From Aquitalea magnusonii (lineage in GTDB: Bacteria; Pseudomonadota; Gammaproteobacteria; Burkholderiales; Chromobacteriaceae): a DNA stretch of 64,000 bases. Under the pieces are notes generated by a model. That model made no database searches and was not told where the DNA came from. It was given only the letters and a program-made list of their open reading frames with translations. Position numbers and translations under genes: made by a program. This document shows positions 47,257 to 57,011 of the stretch, piece by piece (the stretch's first letter is position 1; the number at the start of each line of letters is the position of its first letter). Location of the stretch: assembly GCF_002217795.2 (NCBI RefSeq), contig NZ_AP018823.1:3162001-3226000 (forward strand), in the 5' to 3' direction.

Positions 47257-47952
47257 ATGAAAACCACGCTTATTCCCTCCCTGATGGCAGCCAGCCTGCT
47301 CATCGCGCCGGCCCTGGCCAAGGCAGCCGATGGCATCGAACTGCGCCTGTCAGGCTCAGCCCAGCAAGAAGTCGCCAACGACCAGTTGCAAGCCACGCTC
47401 TACCTGCAGGAAAAAAGCGAGCAGCCCGCCACGCTGGCCAATCGCCTGAACAAGGGCATTGCCCAGGGCATGGCACTTGGCAAGAAATATCCGCTGGTGG
47501 ACGTCAGCAGTGGCAGCTATAACAGTTGGCCCAGCTACGACAAGAACGGCAAGATCCAAGGCTGGCAAGGCCGGGCCGAAATCCGCCTGAAAAGCCGGGA
47601 TATGACCCAGGCTGCCGAGCTGGTAGCACAGCTACAAAAAACCATGCTGCTGGAAGGCGTGCAGTTCACCGTCTCCGATACAGCCCGCCGCGCTGCGGAA
47701 AAAGCCATGATCCCGGCAGCATTGGCCGAAATGCAGGCACAAGCCAATATCACGGCGCAAACCCTGGGCAAAAGCCGTATCTCCATCAAGGAGCTGGAGT
47801 TTGGCAATGCCGCGCCAGCATTCCGGCCGCCCATGCTGATGCGCGCTGCCGTCGCGCCCATGGCCAAGGAAGCCGATGTGGCACAGCCAGACTGGCAACC
47901 CGGCCAAAGCCAGTTGCAACTCACCATCAATGGCAAGATTGAGCTCAACTAG
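47257..47952 (+). CDS. SIMPL domain-containing periplasmic protein (DUF541)
   Basis: This 231-residue exported protein of the SIMPL/DUF541 family has a signal peptide (1-24, ending in AKA). The mature protein starts GIELRLSGSAQQEVANDQLQ and carries the typical repeating VxAxxxAxxL pattern (RRAAEKAMIPAALAEMQAQANI). The function of the family is unclear, with envelope or oxidative-stress roles reported for some members. CAGGAG lies before the ATG. It stands alone between the ABC operon and a GST gene. Confidence 0.85.
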   Translation: MKTTLIPSLMAASLLIAPALAKAADGIELRLSGSAQQEVANDQLQATLYLQEKSEQPATLANRLNKGIAQGMALGKKYPLVDVSSGSYNSWPSYDKNGKIQGWQGRAEIRLKSRDMTQAAELVAQLQKTMLLEGVQFTVSDTARRAAEKAMIPAALAEMQAQANITAQTLGKSRISIKELEFGNAAPAFRPPMLMRAAVAPMAKEADVAQPDWQPGQSQLQLTINGKIELN

Positions 47953-48046
47953 CCCTTTATGCCACCGCGACCTTGCGCTACAGTAAGCAACACAACGGGC
48001 TGAATACATCAGCCCGCTTTTACGACCCGCCGAGCACTCTACCACC

Positions 48047-48658
48047 ATGAAACTGATTGCCTCCTACACCAGTCCGTATGCCCGCAAGGTACGCATCGTA
48101 CTGGCCGACAAGAAGATTGATTGCCCGCTGGAAGAGGACATGCCGTGGAATCCGGACAGCCAGGTCCCGCATTACAACCCTCTGGGCAAAGTCCCGGTGC
48201 TGGAGCTGGATGACGGCAGCACCCTGTTCGATTCGCGGGTCATCGTGGAATATCTGGACAATATCTCGCCAGTGGCCCGTCTGCTGCCACAGGAAAACCG
48301 CCGTCTGATCAATACCCGGCGCTGGGAAGCACTGGCCGATGGCATTACCGATGCTGCAGTCGCCATTGTGCTGGAACAACGCCGGCCGGCAGACAAGCAG
48401 ATGCCGGAGTGGATTGCGCGCCAGCAGGACAAGATTGACCGCGGCCTTGCCGCCATGTCGTCGGATCTGGCAGAACGCCAATGGTGTAATGGGGAAAGCT
48501 ATAGCCTTGCCGATATTGCCGTCGGCTGCTGCCTGGGCTACCTGGACTTCCGCTTTCCGGCCATCGACTGGCGCGAACGCCACCCCAATCTGGCCAATCT
48601 GCTGGAACGGTTGTCCACCCGCCAATCCTTCATCGATACCCTGCCACCGGCAGTCTGA
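48047..48658 (+). CDS. Glutathione S-transferase family protein
   Basis: This 203-residue protein has an N-terminal thioredoxin-like domain (MKLIASYTSPYARKVRIVLADKKI), with a serine- and tyrosine-rich substrate loop (TSPYARK) and the glutathione-binding VPVLELDDGSTLFDSRVIVEYLD. The helical C-domain has YSLADIAVGC. It resembles beta-proteobacterial YfcF/YibF-like GSTs. It ends at a strong terminator. It probably acts in detoxification; the substrate is unknown. Confidence 0.85.
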   Translation: MKLIASYTSPYARKVRIVLADKKIDCPLEEDMPWNPDSQVPHYNPLGKVPVLELDDGSTLFDSRVIVEYLDNISPVARLLPQENRRLINTRRWEALADGITDAAVAIVLEQRRPADKQMPEWIARQQDKIDRGLAAMSSDLAERQWCNGESYSLADIAVGCCLGYLDFRFPAIDWRERHPNLANLLERLSTRQSFIDTLPPAV

Positions 48659-48670
48659 GCAAGGCACACC

Positions 48671-48695
48671 AAAACCGGGGTAATCCCGGTTTTTT
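48671..48695 (+). terminator. Intrinsic terminator of the GST gene
   Basis: A 9-bp stem (AAAACCGGG with CCCGGTTTT) has a 5-base loop and is followed by a T run. It lies 12 bases after the GST stop. Confidence 0.9.
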
Positions 48696-48717
48696 ATTTC
48701 GCTCACCACCACACTCA

Positions 48718-49053
48718 TCACTGCCGTGGTGCCAGCATGATGATGGCCATGCCAGCCAAGGCCAGCGTGGCACCCAGCACGTCCCATAGTCCGGGCCGCA
48801 CGCCATCAACCACCCACAGCCATAACAAGGCCACCACCACATAGACACCGCCGTAAGCGGCATAGACCCGCCCGGCCGCTGCCGGATGCAAGGTCAGCAG
48901 CCAGACAAACAGCAGCAGTGAAAGCGCTGCTGGCACTAATAAATAGACTGAACCCTGCTGTTTCAGCCACAGCCAGGGCAGATAGCAGCCGGTAATCTCG
49001 GCCAGCGCGGTCAGAGCAAACAGCAATAACAATTTCAAACCAGTCACAGGCAT
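48718..49053 (-). CDS. YnfA-family (UPF0060) small membrane protein
   Basis: This 111-residue protein has four membrane helices (about 5-22, 28-47, 62-80, 88-106). The motifs [37 protein letters not shown] and [15 protein letters not shown] define the YnfA family. It resembles small multidrug-resistance proteins in size and topology, so an efflux role is possible but unproven. ATG 49053 has an AAGGAA site. Upstream in-frame sequence is noncoding. Confidence 0.92.
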   Translation of the reverse strand: MPVTGLKLLLLFALTALAEITGCYLPWLWLKQQGSVYLLVPAALSLLLFVWLLTLHPAAAGRVYAAYGGVYVVVALLWLWVVDGVRPGLWDVLGATLALAGMAIIMLAPRQ

Positions 49054-49099
49054 TTCCTTACATCTGCAGCCATGTACTATGGCACAAGCCCGCCAAGAG

Positions 49100-49987
49100 C
49101 TAGGCCAGCCCACGCTGATACAGCGCCACTTCCTCGGCCATCCAGCCAGCAAAATCACGCTGCTTGAGTAAAGAGCTTTCGCGTTGCGGCCATACCAGCC
49201 AGTGTGGATAGGGATAAGGCACCACAATATCACTCAGCTGTACCAGCATGCCGGACTTCAATCCGGCATCCACCAGGCTGCGGCGCTCCAGCGCCACGCC
49301 CATTCCCTGCTGCACCGCCTGCAATACCAGATTGGAATCATTAATCCACAGCCCAGCTTGTGACGGTTCTTCCACTCCGGCTGCCTGACACCAGCCCATC
49401 CAGCTTTCCACGGTGCGAACCACCGGCCCGGCAACAATCTCAGCGGGAGTCCGTGGCAGTTTGCCCTGCCGGAAACCAGGCGCAGCCACCACCACCAACT
49501 CATCATCAAACAAATGTTGCTGCTGCAAGCCCTCCCAACCGCCCTGCCCCATGCGCACACCGATATCCACCAGCCCCTGACGCAAATCCTGAATATCCAG
49601 ACTGGCACGCAGGCTGATGCGATATTGCGGGAAACGCACCTGAAAACGGGGTAAGCGCGGCAACAGCCAGTGCGCACCAAAGGAAGGCATGACCGCCACC
49701 ACCAGCTCGCCATCCCGCGGGCGCGCCTGAATCAAACGTGTAGCTTCGGTTAACTCGGTCAGCCCGATACGCACTTGCAGTGCATACAGCCGTCCATCCT
49801 CGGTCAGGCGCAGTCCTCGGCCTTCCCGGACAAACAACACCACACCCAGCATGTCCTCAAGCTGGCGTATTTGCTGGCTGATGGCCGAATGCGTCACATG
49901 CAGCTCGCTGGCTGCCTGCGTAACACTACCCAGTCGGGCGAGTGCTTCGAAACTGCGTAGCGCAGATAGGGGTGGTAAAGGTCTCAT
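49100..49987 (-). CDS. LysR-family transcriptional regulator, GcvA-like
   Basis: This 295-residue LysR regulator of the GcvA type has [22 protein letters not shown] and [22 protein letters not shown] as winged helix (1-60), then an effector domain starting with [20 protein letters not shown]. It is divergent from the DUF2917/GST pair with about 95 bases between, so it may regulate them. The YnfA-type gene ends the same strand 46 bases downstream. Confidence 0.88.
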   Translation of the reverse strand: MRPLPPLSALRSFEALARLGSVTQAASELHVTHSAISQQIRQLEDMLGVVLFVREGRGLRLTEDGRLYALQVRIGLTELTEATRLIQARPRDGELVVAVMPSFGAHWLLPRLPRFQVRFPQYRISLRASLDIQDLRQGLVDIGVRMGQGGWEGLQQQHLFDDELVVVAAPGFRQGKLPRTPAEIVAGPVVRTVESWMGWCQAAGVEEPSQAGLWINDSNLVLQAVQQGMGVALERRSLVDAGLKSGMLVQLSDIVVPYPYPHWLVWPQRESSLLKQRDFAGWMAEEVALYQRGLA

Positions 49988-50081
49988 GTAAGAAAAACTA
50001 ACATGAATTCCAAATAAATATCAATTTTCAGCAGCAACCGCACAACTTATAGTGAACTCACCCCCACGAAAGGAGATGACC

Positions 50082-50345
50082 ATGTCCCACTCATTAAGGC
50101 TGGAACTGGCAAAAGGTGAACTGCTGGTGATGCAACTATCCCGCCCCTGCCAGATCGTTGCCCGTAGCGGCGCGCACTGGCTGACGATTGACGGCCAGGA
50201 CATCTGCCTGCAAGGTGGAGACTCAGTACAGCTCCCTGCCGGCAAGCTGCTGCTGGAAGGACATGGCCAGCTGGAAATGCGCCCCGCCACCAATACCCCT
50301 CAATGCAGCTGGCTAAGCATTGCCAGCCATTTTCAAACCGCTTGA
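50082..50345 (+). CDS. DUF2917 domain-containing protein
   Basis: This 87-residue protein has the DUF2917 pattern: LRLELAKGELLVMQLSRPCQIVARSGAHWLTIDGQDICLQGGDSVQLPAGKLLL, here in overlapping pieces, folding as a small beta-barrel/cupin-like unit. It has no membrane segment. The function of the family is unknown. ATG 50082 has AAAGGAG at the correct distance. It lies 15 bases before a GST gene and is divergent from a LysR gene, a common neighbourhood for this family. Confidence 0.85.
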   Translation: MSHSLRLELAKGELLVMQLSRPCQIVARSGAHWLTIDGQDICLQGGDSVQLPAGKLLLEGHGQLEMRPATNTPQCSWLSIASHFQTA

Positions 50346-50360
50346 ACAGGAAGGCAGATC

Positions 50361-50966
50361 ATGCAACTGATTGGCATGCTGGACTCCCCCTATGTGCGCC
50401 GTGTTGCCATCAGCATGCGCTTGATGGGGATTCCGTTTACCCATCGCGCGGTATCGGTATTCCGCCATCTGGCGGAATTTCAAGCCATCAATCCGGTGGT
50501 AAAGGCCCCCACCCTGATTCTGGATGATGGCAGCACGCTGATGGACTCCACCCTGATTCTGGATTATCTGGACAGCTTGCATCCGGAGCGCAGCCTGATG
50601 CCCAAGACCCTGCCACAGCGGCAACGCACGCTGCGCTTGCTGGGACTGACCCTGGCGGCAATGGAAAAAAGTGTACAACTGGCCTACGAGCAGAACTTGC
50701 GGCCCGAGGACAAACGACATCTACCCTGGCAGGAACGGATCAGCGCCCAGTTGCTGGCCGCCTATGGCTTGCTGGAAAAGGAGCTGACTATTGAAGCGCT
50801 GTCTTCCACACCACTAGACCAGGCAGGGATCAGTATCGCCGTGGCCTGGCGCTTCAGCCGTGAGCTACTGCCACAGCAATTGGTCTGGGACGATTTTCCG
50901 CTGCTGCAGCAATGGAGCACACAAGCCGAGGCCCTGCCAGCCTTTGTGGCCACACCCTTTGAGTAA
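50361..50966 (+). CDS. Glutathione S-transferase family protein
   Basis: This 201-residue protein has an N-terminal thioredoxin-like domain MQLIGMLDSPYVRRVAIS (with the SPYVRR active-site loop), APTLILDDGSTLMDSTLILDYLD and a helical C-domain. It differs from the GST at 48047 in sequence and probably in substrate. It shares the rightward transcript with the DUF2917 gene, 15 bases upstream. Confidence 0.85.
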   Translation: MQLIGMLDSPYVRRVAISMRLMGIPFTHRAVSVFRHLAEFQAINPVVKAPTLILDDGSTLMDSTLILDYLDSLHPERSLMPKTLPQRQRTLRLLGLTLAAMEKSVQLAYEQNLRPEDKRHLPWQERISAQLLAAYGLLEKELTIEALSSTPLDQAGISIAVAWRFSRELLPQQLVWDDFPLLQQWSTQAEALPAFVATPFE

Positions 50967-50967
50967 G

Positions 50968-51228
50968 CTATTCCCCGGGCGGCTCCTGCGATTCCAGTTG
51001 CAATAGCAGCGACAGCCGCTGCTCACGCGCCACCTGCTGCCACGGCTGATCATCCAGCGCACCTTGCAGCGCCCACAACAAGTTGAGGCTGGCCTGGGGA
51101 TGGTGTTGTTTCACCAAACGATAGCTGGCTACTGCACCGTAATGGACCAACTGTGCGAACGTGACAATACCGGCATCGTTCAGCATCCGCCGTGATGCCG
51201 GCCCCAGGTTGCGCCAAGGTTTACTCAT
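50968..51228 (-). CDS. Stand-alone TfoX C-terminal domain protein
   Basis: The 86-residue product contains only the TfoX/Sxy C-terminal helix-hairpin-like domain: LGPASRRMLNDAGIVTFAQLVHYGAVASYRLVK. No N-terminal TfoX domain is present. Such short proteins occur in beta-proteobacteria, and their role, including any link to competence, is unproven. It faces the GST gene convergently and has GGAGCGGTC before its ATG. The next leftward gene, htpG, is separate. Confidence 0.8.
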   Translation of the reverse strand: MSKPWRNLGPASRRMLNDAGIVTFAQLVHYGAVASYRLVKQHHPQASLNLLWALQGALDDQPWQQVAREQRLSLLLQLESQEPPGE

Positions 51229-51258
51229 GACCGCTCCTTTGCCACGCTGATGAATGAA

Positions 51259-51300
51259 AACCGCCCCAGATACGCGGCAAGCCGGTTATCTGGGGCGGTT
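51259..51300. terminator. Terminator region between htpG and the TfoX-C gene
   Basis: A perfect 14-bp stem (AACCGCCCCAGATA with TATCTGGGGCGGTT) has a 14-base loop. On the minus strand it is followed by four T. It most likely ends the htpG transcript. Confidence 0.75.
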
Positions 51301-51323
51301 TCAGTGTACAGCGGATCGTGGGC

Positions 51324-53225
51324 TTAGGCGGACAGTTCCAGCAGCAGCTTGTTGATACGTTTGACAAAAGTAGCCGGGTCTTCCAGCTTGCCGCCCTCGG
51401 CCAGCAAGGCTTGGTCGTACAGCACCTGGGCCAGATCGGCCGCACGTCCAGCGTCCGACTCTTCGGCCAGACGCTTCACCAGTACATGCTCCGGGTTGAT
51501 CTCCAGCGTAGGTTTGCTGGCTTCCACCTTCTGGCCGGCAGCCTTCAGCATGCGTTCCAGGTGGGCACTCATATCGTGTTCACCCGCAACCAGGCAGGCC
51601 GGGCTATCGGTCAGGCGCGCGGTGGCGCGCACTTCCTTCACCTTGTCGCCCAAGGCAGTTTGCACTTTTTCCACCACCGGTTTGGCGGCTTCTTCAGCCT
51701 GCTTTTGGGCTTCCTTGTCGGCTTCGTCCTCCAGTGCGCCCAGGTCCAGTTCGCCTTTGGCCACCGACTGCAAGGATTTGCCATCAAATTCAAACAAGGA
51801 ACCGACCACCCATTCGTCCACACGGTCGGTCAGCAACAGCACCTCCACGCCCTTCTTCTTGAACACTTCCAGATGCGGGCTGTTGCGCGCCGCAGCCAGC
51901 GTATCGGCGGTGATGTAGTAGATCTTGTCCTGACCTTCTTTCATGCGGCCGATATAGTCGCTCAGGCTGACAGTCGGCTCATCGCTTTCCACCGTGCTGG
52001 AAGCAAAGCGCAACAGCTTGGCGATACGCTCCTTGTTGGCATGGTCTTCGCCCACGCCTTCTTTCAGCACCTGGCCGAACTCTTTCCAGAATGCGGCGTA
52101 TTTTTCCGGCTGATTGCTGGCCAGATCTTCCAGCAAGCCCAGCACTTTCTTAACACAACCGGCGCGAATGGCATCGATATCCTTGCTTTCCTGCAAGATT
52201 TCGCGCGAAACATTCAGTGGCAGATCATTGCTGTCGATCACCCCGCGCACAAAGCGCAGGTATTGCGGCATCAGCTTGTCGCTGTCTTCCATGATGAACA
52301 CGCGACGCACATACAGCTTGATGCCCTGCTTGCGCTCGCGGTCCCACATGTCGAACGGTGCGCGGGCCGGGATGTATAGCAGTTCGGTGTATTCCTGACG
52401 ACCTTCGACGCGGGCATGGCTCCAGGCCAGCGGGTCGGCAAAATCATGCGCCACGTGCTTGTAAAACTCGATGTACTGCTCGTCGCTGATTTCGCCCTTG
52501 CTGCGGGTCCACAAGGCCGAAGCGGCATTGACGGCTTCAAGCTCATCGCTTTCAATCACTTCGCCATTTTCGCCGTAGCTATTGCCCTTCTTCATCAGAA
52601 TCGGGATGGAGATGTGATCGGAGTAAGTACGCACGATACGCTTGAGTGCCCAGTCGGCCAACAGCTCGTCTTCGCCTTCCTTCAAGTGCAGTACGATGTC
52701 AGTACCGCGGCCGGCTTTTTCCACCTGTTCCAGCGTGTACTCACCCTCGCCCTGGGATTCCCAGCGAACACCTTCGCTGGCGGCTGCACCGGCACGGCGG
52801 GTGGTCAGGCTCACCTTGTCGGCCACAATAAAGGCCGAGTAAAAGCCGACACCAAACTGGCCAATCAGATTGGCATCCTTCTTGGAGTCGCCAGACAACT
52901 GTTCGAAGAATGCCTTGGTGCCAGACTTGGCGATGGTGCCGATATTGGCAATCACCTCGTCGCGACTCATGCCGATACCATTGTCGGAAATGGTGATGGT
53001 GCGGGCTTCCTTGTCAAAGCTGACGGTAATCTTCAGCTCGGCATCATTCTCAAACAACTCGGGCTTGGCCAGACCTTCAAAACGCAGTTTGTCGGCAGCA
53101 TCCGATGCATTGGAGATGAGTTCTCGCAGGAAGATCTCCTTGTTGGAGTACAAGGAGTGGATCATCAGGTGAAGCAGTTGCTTGACTTCGGTCTGAAAGC
53201 CCAAGGTTTCTTTCTGTGCGCTCAT
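51324..53225 (-). CDS. htpG: Molecular chaperone HtpG (Hsp90)
   Basis: HtpG is the bacterial Hsp90 ATPase chaperone. The 633-residue protein shows the GHKL ATPase domain with [17 protein letters not shown] (about 31-47), [21 protein letters not shown], a middle domain with [11 protein letters not shown] and a C-terminal dimerisation region ending in [12 protein letters not shown] sigma-32-like promoter lies 40-67 bases upstream of the start. Confidence 0.98.
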   Translation of the reverse strand: MSAQKETLGFQTEVKQLLHLMIHSLYSNKEIFLRELISNASDAADKLRFEGLAKPELFENDAELKITVSFDKEARTITISDNGIGMSRDEVIANIGTIAKSGTKAFFEQLSGDSKKDANLIGQFGVGFYSAFIVADKVSLTTRRAGAAASEGVRWESQGEGEYTLEQVEKAGRGTDIVLHLKEGEDELLADWALKRIVRTYSDHISIPILMKKGNSYGENGEVIESDELEAVNAASALWTRSKGEISDEQYIEFYKHVAHDFADPLAWSHARVEGRQEYTELLYIPARAPFDMWDRERKQGIKLYVRRVFIMEDSDKLMPQYLRFVRGVIDSNDLPLNVSREILQESKDIDAIRAGCVKKVLGLLEDLASNQPEKYAAFWKEFGQVLKEGVGEDHANKERIAKLLRFASSTVESDEPTVSLSDYIGRMKEGQDKIYYITADTLAAARNSPHLEVFKKKGVEVLLLTDRVDEWVVGSLFEFDGKSLQSVAKGELDLGALEDEADKEAQKQAEEAAKPVVEKVQTALGDKVKEVRATARLTDSPACLVAGEHDMSAHLERMLKAAGQKVEASKPTLEINPEHVLVKRLAEESDAGRAADLAQVLYDQALLAEGGKLEDPATFVKRINKLLLELSA

Positions 53226-53264
53226 AGTCTCTATTCATCAGTAGTTGGGTAACAGTGAGCAGAC

Positions 53265-53291
53265 AGATAGGGACAAGCCAGCCGATTTCAA
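53265..53291 (-). promoter_or_regulatory. Heat-shock (sigma-32-like) promoter of htpG
   Basis: On the minus strand TTGAAA (complement of 53286-53291) is followed after 13 bases by CCCTATCT (complement of 53265-53272). It matches the element before grpE in sequence and spacing and fits the sigma-32 consensus. Confidence 0.7.
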
Positions 53292-53340
53292 TACCCTTTC
53301 TCACACAGGGGGTGAGTGACATCGTTTCATGACGATCCCA

Positions 53341-53823
53341 CTATTGCTCCGGCTTGAGCAGTTGCAACAGCTCTGCCACCACGGTAATGGCAATGGCAGC
53401 AGGCTGGCGATTCTGCACGCCGGGTGAGGCCAAAAGACAGCGAATAGCGGCAATACGGCCTAATGGAACACAATTGATCAGGCGCAGATTGAAATCTGCC
53501 AGCTTGCTGTGACAGCACAACAAACCGATGTAGCGGGCATCGTTGCGCAACAGGATGTGCTCTATCCAGTCATAATCCTGCTCATCGCTATGCGTCATGA
53601 CCAACCAACATGCATCTGCCGGAAGGTGGGCCATCTGCTCAACTGAACCAACAATGGCAGTGGTATTTGGCGGAAGCCTGGCTGGGAAGAAGGCGGGTCG
53701 GCTGTCCAGCCAGAATACCCTGCAAGGTAGGTCTGCCAATAAGCGACACACCGCCCGCCCCACATCAGATGCACCACACAACACCACCTGCATGAGCGAT
53801 GAGGACAAATCATCTTGTCGCAT
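53341..53823 (-). CDS. XdhC-like C-terminal Rossmann-domain protein, short
   Basis: This 160-residue protein matches the C-terminal NAD-binding-like half of XdhC, a chaperone that loads molybdopterin cofactor into xanthine dehydrogenase. It has VVLCGASDVGRAVCRLLADL, WLDSRPAFF, LVMTHSDEQDYDWIEHIL, YIGLLCCHSKLADF and PAAIAITVVAELL. The N-terminal XdhC_CoxI domain of about 100 residues, which carries the conserved Cys, is missing. It is the last gene of the purine operon, 50 bases after the NCS2 permease. No xanthine dehydrogenase is in the window. Confidence 0.75.
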   Translation of the reverse strand: MRQDDLSSSLMQVVLCGASDVGRAVCRLLADLPCRVFWLDSRPAFFPARLPPNTTAIVGSVEQMAHLPADACWLVMTHSDEQDYDWIEHILLRNDARYIGLLCCHSKLADFNLRLINCVPLGRIAAIRCLLASPGVQNRQPAAIAITVVAELLQLLKPEQ

Positions 53824-53873
53824 GCTTCCCCCTGCACATTCGTCCCCACTCCTGATACTGCCGCCTTAGAACT

Positions 53874-55229
53874 TCAATGCCCTGGCACCGACATCACTTC
53901 GGTTGTGCTGGTTTCAGACAGGTCGGCAGTACCCAGGCCATTGAAAAATGCGTTCAACACCACAGCAGTCAGGCTGGCAAGCAGGATGCCACTATGCAAT
54001 AGCGGCGCCATGCCGGCTGGCATCTGGCCAAAGAAATCTTTGGCGACAGTCGGAATCATGCCCATACCCAGACTGATAGCCACGATGTACAGGTTGTAGC
54101 GATTATGGAAATCCACCCGCGACAACACCTTGATACCCGTCGCCAGCACCATGCCGAACATCACGATACCGGCACCACCCAGTACAAAGGGCGGAATGGA
54201 CGCCACCACGATAGACATCTTGGGCACCAGGCCAAATGCAATCAAGATAAAACCGGCCATCACACAAACCCAGCGACTGCTCACACCGGTAATGCTGACC
54301 AAACCGATATTTTGCGAAAACGATGTATGCGGGAAAGTATTGAATATGCCACCTACCATCGTTCCCAGCGCATCCACCCGCAAGCCCCGTACCAAATCAT
54401 CACGCTTGACCGGGCGGTCGACAATTTCGCCCAGTGCCAGGAACATGCCCATCGACTCGATGAAGACAATCAGCATCACCACGGTAAGAGTGACAATCGA
54501 CCACAGCTCGAAACGCGGTGTACCAAACTTGAAGGGAGTAATCAGGGCAAACCAGCTGGCATCCTGTAAACCGTTGAAATCCACTTTCCCCAACAACAGT
54601 GCGATGCAAAACCCCAGCACCAGTCCCAGCAGGATGGAGATATTGGCCAGGAAACCACGGGCAAAGCGGATGATCAGCAAGATAAAGATCAACACACTAA
54701 GCGAGATGCCAAGATACAGCGGACTACCGTAATCCGGTGAGCCCAGTCCGCCAGCCGACCAGTTGATACCGACACCGATGATGGACAAGCCAATTGAAGT
54801 AATCACCACACCAGTTACCAGCGGTGGAAAAAAGCGGATCAAGCGGCCAATCAGCGGCACCAACAGCAAAGACAGCAGCCCTGCAGCGATGGTGGCACCA
54901 AAAATTCCGGGCAGCCCTAAGGCCGGATTCTGGCCAATGGCAATCATCGGCCCCACGGTGGCAAAAGTCACCGCCATGATAACCGGCATGCGGATGCCAA
55001 AGCCCTTGCAACCCAGGCATTGCAACAACGTGACCAAACCACAGCAGAACAGGTCGGCACTGACCAGAAAAGCGATCTGCTCCTTGGGCAAGCCCACTGC
55101 GCCACCGACAATCAATGGCACCGCCACGGCGCCGGCATACATCACCAGTACGTGTTGCAAGCCCAGTGTGAACAACTGCACCAATGGCAGCTTTTCATCC
55201 ACCGGATGAACATTTTGTGACGAGTTCAT
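53874..55229 (-). CDS. NCS2-family nucleobase permease (xanthine/urate type)
   Basis: This 451-residue inner-membrane carrier of the nucleobase:cation symporter-2 family has about 12-14 helices. It contains LQHVLVMYAGAVAVPLIVGGAVGL (in parts), ESMGMFLALGEIVDRPVKRDDL and the signature NTFPHTSFSQNIGLVSITGVSSR. The Gln-Asn in SFSQNIG and the ESMG motif are typical of xanthine/urate rather than uracil carriers. The ATG at 55229 has GGAGAG upstream. It sits in the urate operon and is the likely uptake system. Confidence 0.92.
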   Translation of the reverse strand: MNSSQNVHPVDEKLPLVQLFTLGLQHVLVMYAGAVAVPLIVGGAVGLPKEQIAFLVSADLFCCGLVTLLQCLGCKGFGIRMPVIMAVTFATVGPMIAIGQNPALGLPGIFGATIAAGLLSLLLVPLIGRLIRFFPPLVTGVVITSIGLSIIGVGINWSAGGLGSPDYGSPLYLGISLSVLIFILLIIRFARGFLANISILLGLVLGFCIALLLGKVDFNGLQDASWFALITPFKFGTPRFELWSIVTLTVVMLIVFIESMGMFLALGEIVDRPVKRDDLVRGLRVDALGTMVGGIFNTFPHTSFSQNIGLVSITGVSSRWVCVMAGFILIAFGLVPKMSIVVASIPPFVLGGAGIVMFGMVLATGIKVLSRVDFHNRYNLYIVAISLGMGMIPTVAKDFFGQMPAGMAPLLHSGILLASLTAVVLNAFFNGLGTADLSETSTTEVMSVPGH

Positions 55230-55362
55230 CAAGTCTCTCCTTTGCATGAGTCATCCGCCAGCGCAAAAGACGCTGGACGGGAAGGTGGCCCGCCAGGAAA
55301 CAGGCGTAACGGGGCCACCCTGTTGCAGCGACAACAAGGACTAGAACGGGAACAATCAGGAA

Positions 55363-55872
55363 TTAAGGCGGGTTGGCAGCCTCAATGCGATAGCCCGTGG
55401 ACAAGACCACTTCATCACAGTTGTGCCCACTTCCTACGCGGTCTACTACGATGAAATCACCTTCCTTTCCCAGACTGATCAAGGGGTGATGCCAGCATCC
55501 ACTGCGATAGTTAACCCCCTGATCGGCACGGACATGAAAAGCACGTAGTCCGCGCTCATCAGGCATGCCATTCGGCAGGCTGGGTGCCACCACGACGATA
55601 AAAGGCACACCATTGCAGGGAATGAAGGATTGGCTGCCCAACGGATGGCGTTCGAGCATATTGATGCTCAGTGGGAAATCAAAGGCCGCGCCACGTGCCA
55701 TGCTGATGGCGGGATATCCGCCCTCGCCCAGCACTTCGACCATGCCCAGCTTGTGATAACGCTGAGTGCTGCCATTATTGATGGGAAACCAGTCACTGCC
55801 TTCGATTTCAATGACCTCGCCAAAGGGGGCGAACGCTTCCTTGCTCAGGGCTTCCAGAACCAGCAGGGCCAT
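55363..55872 (-). CDS. allA: Ureidoglycolate lyase
   Basis: AllA cleaves ureidoglycolate to glyoxylate and urea, the last step of allantoin breakdown. The 169-residue protein has LSKEAFAPFGEVIE, INNGSTQRYHKLG, LERHPLGSQSFIPC and GCWHHPLISL, diagnostic for AllA. His and Glu residues in these blocks line the active site. It is 41 bases downstream of alc, which makes its substrate, and 133 bases upstream of the NCS2 permease. Confidence 0.95.
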   Translation of the reverse strand: MALLVLEALSKEAFAPFGEVIEIEGSDWFPINNGSTQRYHKLGMVEVLGEGGYPAISMARGAAFDFPLSINMLERHPLGSQSFIPCNGVPFIVVVAPSLPNGMPDERGLRAFHVRADQGVNYRSGCWHHPLISLGKEGDFIVVDRVGSGHNCDEVVLSTGYRIEAANPP

Positions 55873-55913
55873 GATGTTTCTCCTCTTGAGAATCGGTTTG
55901 TTGTGCGGCTGTG

Positions 55914-56954
55914 CTAATCAACCAAACGCCCCCAGATGCGTAAGCGGCTCACGCCACCATCCGGGAAGATATTCAGCCGCACATAATTCACCGGTCCCAA
56001 CGGACGGATTTGCTCACGGTCATAAAAATGCTGCCGGTCCATCGTGGTTTTCTGTTCGGGCAGCAACGTGTCCCAGAACATCGCCTGGGTCACGATGGAC
56101 TGATCAGTCCCTTGCGTCACCAGGGCTGCCTGGATGGAAACACTATCTGGATAATTGCCCTTGAAATGAGCCGTATCCACCTCGATGCGCTCCACAACAG
56201 CAGTACGTCCCAGTTGGACAATACACCAGTCATTGCCGGGCTCACGCCGGCGACGGGTTTCCCAGCCATCCCCCATATTGATGCCACGACCGGGCATGAT
56301 CAGGCGAAATGGCACGCCAAAATGGGCATCGTTATAGGCAACAATACGTCCACCATGCTGCAACGCAGATACTTCGTGCAGGGCAGAACGGTCCTTGCTC
56401 TGCCAGTCAATGCTAGGTTGCCCATACACCCGCAGGCGCGCCACGCCGCCATCTGGATAGATATGCAGCCGCAGATGCGTCCATACCCGGCTGTCATCGA
56501 CACTGAAAAAGTGATGCGCACTGCTGCCCAACGCTGCCGCTGGCAAGATTTCGGTCCACTCGGTGTGCTCGTCGGGCACACCCACAACATGACAAACTTC
56601 TACCGAAGCTGCTGGCGGGAAATTGCCGGTAAAGTGGCTGGTATCGATATCCAGCCCCTTGATCACGCCAGGCAGACCCAATTGGATGACGGCATGATCA
56701 TGCCCTCCATTGCGGCGGCGACGCGTCTCCCAGCCATCCATCCACTTGCCATGATCATCAAACTTGCCCACAACAAAGACAGGTGATGATGACTGCAGCA
56801 TGCGTTCTGCCGGCGCAAACCACTCATCCGTACAGGACAGTACGCAAGCGCCGAAATCAGGCTCAGCCAGATTGACATGGCGACGGGCAAACTCGGGCAA
56901 TTCAACCGGTGCCGCCGGTAAAACATTCGATCCGGGATGCAATGCAATACTCAT
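55914..56954 (-). CDS. alc: Allantoicase
   Basis: Allantoicase hydrolyses allantoate to ureidoglycolate and urea. The 346-residue protein has two homologous jelly-roll repeats, each with a DGWETRRRR motif (about 71-79 and 228-236) and a [22 protein letters not shown] motif, which is the family hallmark. The ATG at 56954 has AGAGGAGAG upstream. It lies between the LysE gene and allA in the purine operon. Confidence 0.97.
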   Translation of the reverse strand: MSIALHPGSNVLPAAPVELPEFARRHVNLAEPDFGACVLSCTDEWFAPAERMLQSSSPVFVVGKFDDHGKWMDGWETRRRRNGGHDHAVIQLGLPGVIKGLDIDTSHFTGNFPPAASVEVCHVVGVPDEHTEWTEILPAAALGSSAHHFFSVDDSRVWTHLRLHIYPDGGVARLRVYGQPSIDWQSKDRSALHEVSALQHGGRIVAYNDAHFGVPFRLIMPGRGINMGDGWETRRRREPGNDWCIVQLGRTAVVERIEVDTAHFKGNYPDSVSIQAALVTQGTDQSIVTQAMFWDTLLPEQKTTMDRQHFYDREQIRPLGPVNYVRLNIFPDGGVSRLRIWGRLVD

Positions 56955-57011
56955 GTGATCTCTCCTCTTTTTTTGCTTTACCACCAACAAGATTTTCTAG
57001 GTACCACTTCT

